Shown: in pieces, positions 6,224-6,309 of the stretch
Layout: each line of letters starts with the position of its first letter
How positions within the stretch are numbered: position 1 is the first letter of the stretch
Assembly: GCA_029932035.1 (NCBI GenBank)
Contig: JAOZQV010000230.1
Coordinates: 1-6,309, forward strand
Direction: 5' to 3'
From: Deltaproteobacteria bacterium
GTDB taxonomy: Bacteria; Desulfobacterota; DSM-4660; Desulfatiglandales; Desulfatiglandaceae
DNA: 6,309 nt
Position numbers and translations under genes: made by a program
Notes under the pieces: generated by a model
What the model saw: only the letters and a program-made list of their open reading frames with translations
Database searches by the model: none
What the model was told of the DNA's origin: nothing

Positions 6224-6309
6224 AGAGGTTAGATTAAAAATTGGGGAAGGTAAAGGGCTAGTTTTTGGGCCTGTTGAGCGTGTACCTAAGGAAGTCTCCT
6301 GTGTAATGG
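6224..6309. other. Unassigned right end
   Basis: No gene, RNA or clear terminator could be recognised here. A small AGGA/TCCT pairing occurs near 6289-6300, too weak to call. The ATG at 6306-6308 could be a start codon, but only one base follows it and the protein cannot be judged. Confidence 0.4.

Noticed and set aside
6169..6237. 22-codon GTG frame overlapping the stop of the Tat gene
   Set aside because: It is made almost entirely of the 9-nt GGAT repeat and lacks a separate ribosome binding site.

Overview
The window looks like a piece of a Gram-negative chromosome. The evidence is two large exported lipoproteins (one Sec-type, one Tat-type), strong Shine-Dalgarno sites and a LytTR/AlgR-type regulator. 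A deltaproteobacterium-like (Desulfobacterota) host is my best guess from protein style and the degenerate GGAT repeat at the right end. That is inference; no marker gene is present.

Layout. Positions 1-161 are the last 52 codons of a LytTR-type DNA-binding response regulator, which is cut by the window edge. Positions 162-579 are non-coding but rich in signals. They hold a pair of AlgR/LytTR-type boxes 21 bp apart (217-225 and 238-246), then a sigma70-like promoter (TTGTCC, 17 bp, TATATT). A 231-bp MITE-like element (296-526) follows, with 26-bp terminal inverted repeats (23 of 26 matching) and flanking 8-bp direct repeats GTATATTT. The duplicated target contains the -10 hexamer. The right terminal repeat brings an outward TTGAGA that sits 16 bp from the second TATATT copy, so a hybrid promoter appears to have formed.

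Positions 580-2895 encode a 771-residue lipoprotein. It has beta-rich N-terminal parts, a putative beta/gamma-crystallin-like double Greek key, a long pentapeptide-repeat helix and a Cys-rich tail. Then 25 bp later, behind a near-perfect ribosome binding site, positions 2921-6172 encode a 1083-residue Tat-dependent lipoprotein. It has a hydrophobic helical core and C-terminal NHL-like propeller blades. Positions 6180-6223 carry a 9-nt-period GGAT repeat ending in a small hairpin, and nothing is recognised after that.

How it may work together (inference). The two large genes form one transcription unit making a pair of surface or periplasmic lipoproteins of unknown function. The unit probably belonged to the regulon of the adjacent LytTR regulator. 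The MITE insertion now lies between the LytTR boxes and the genes and may have given them a new promoter.
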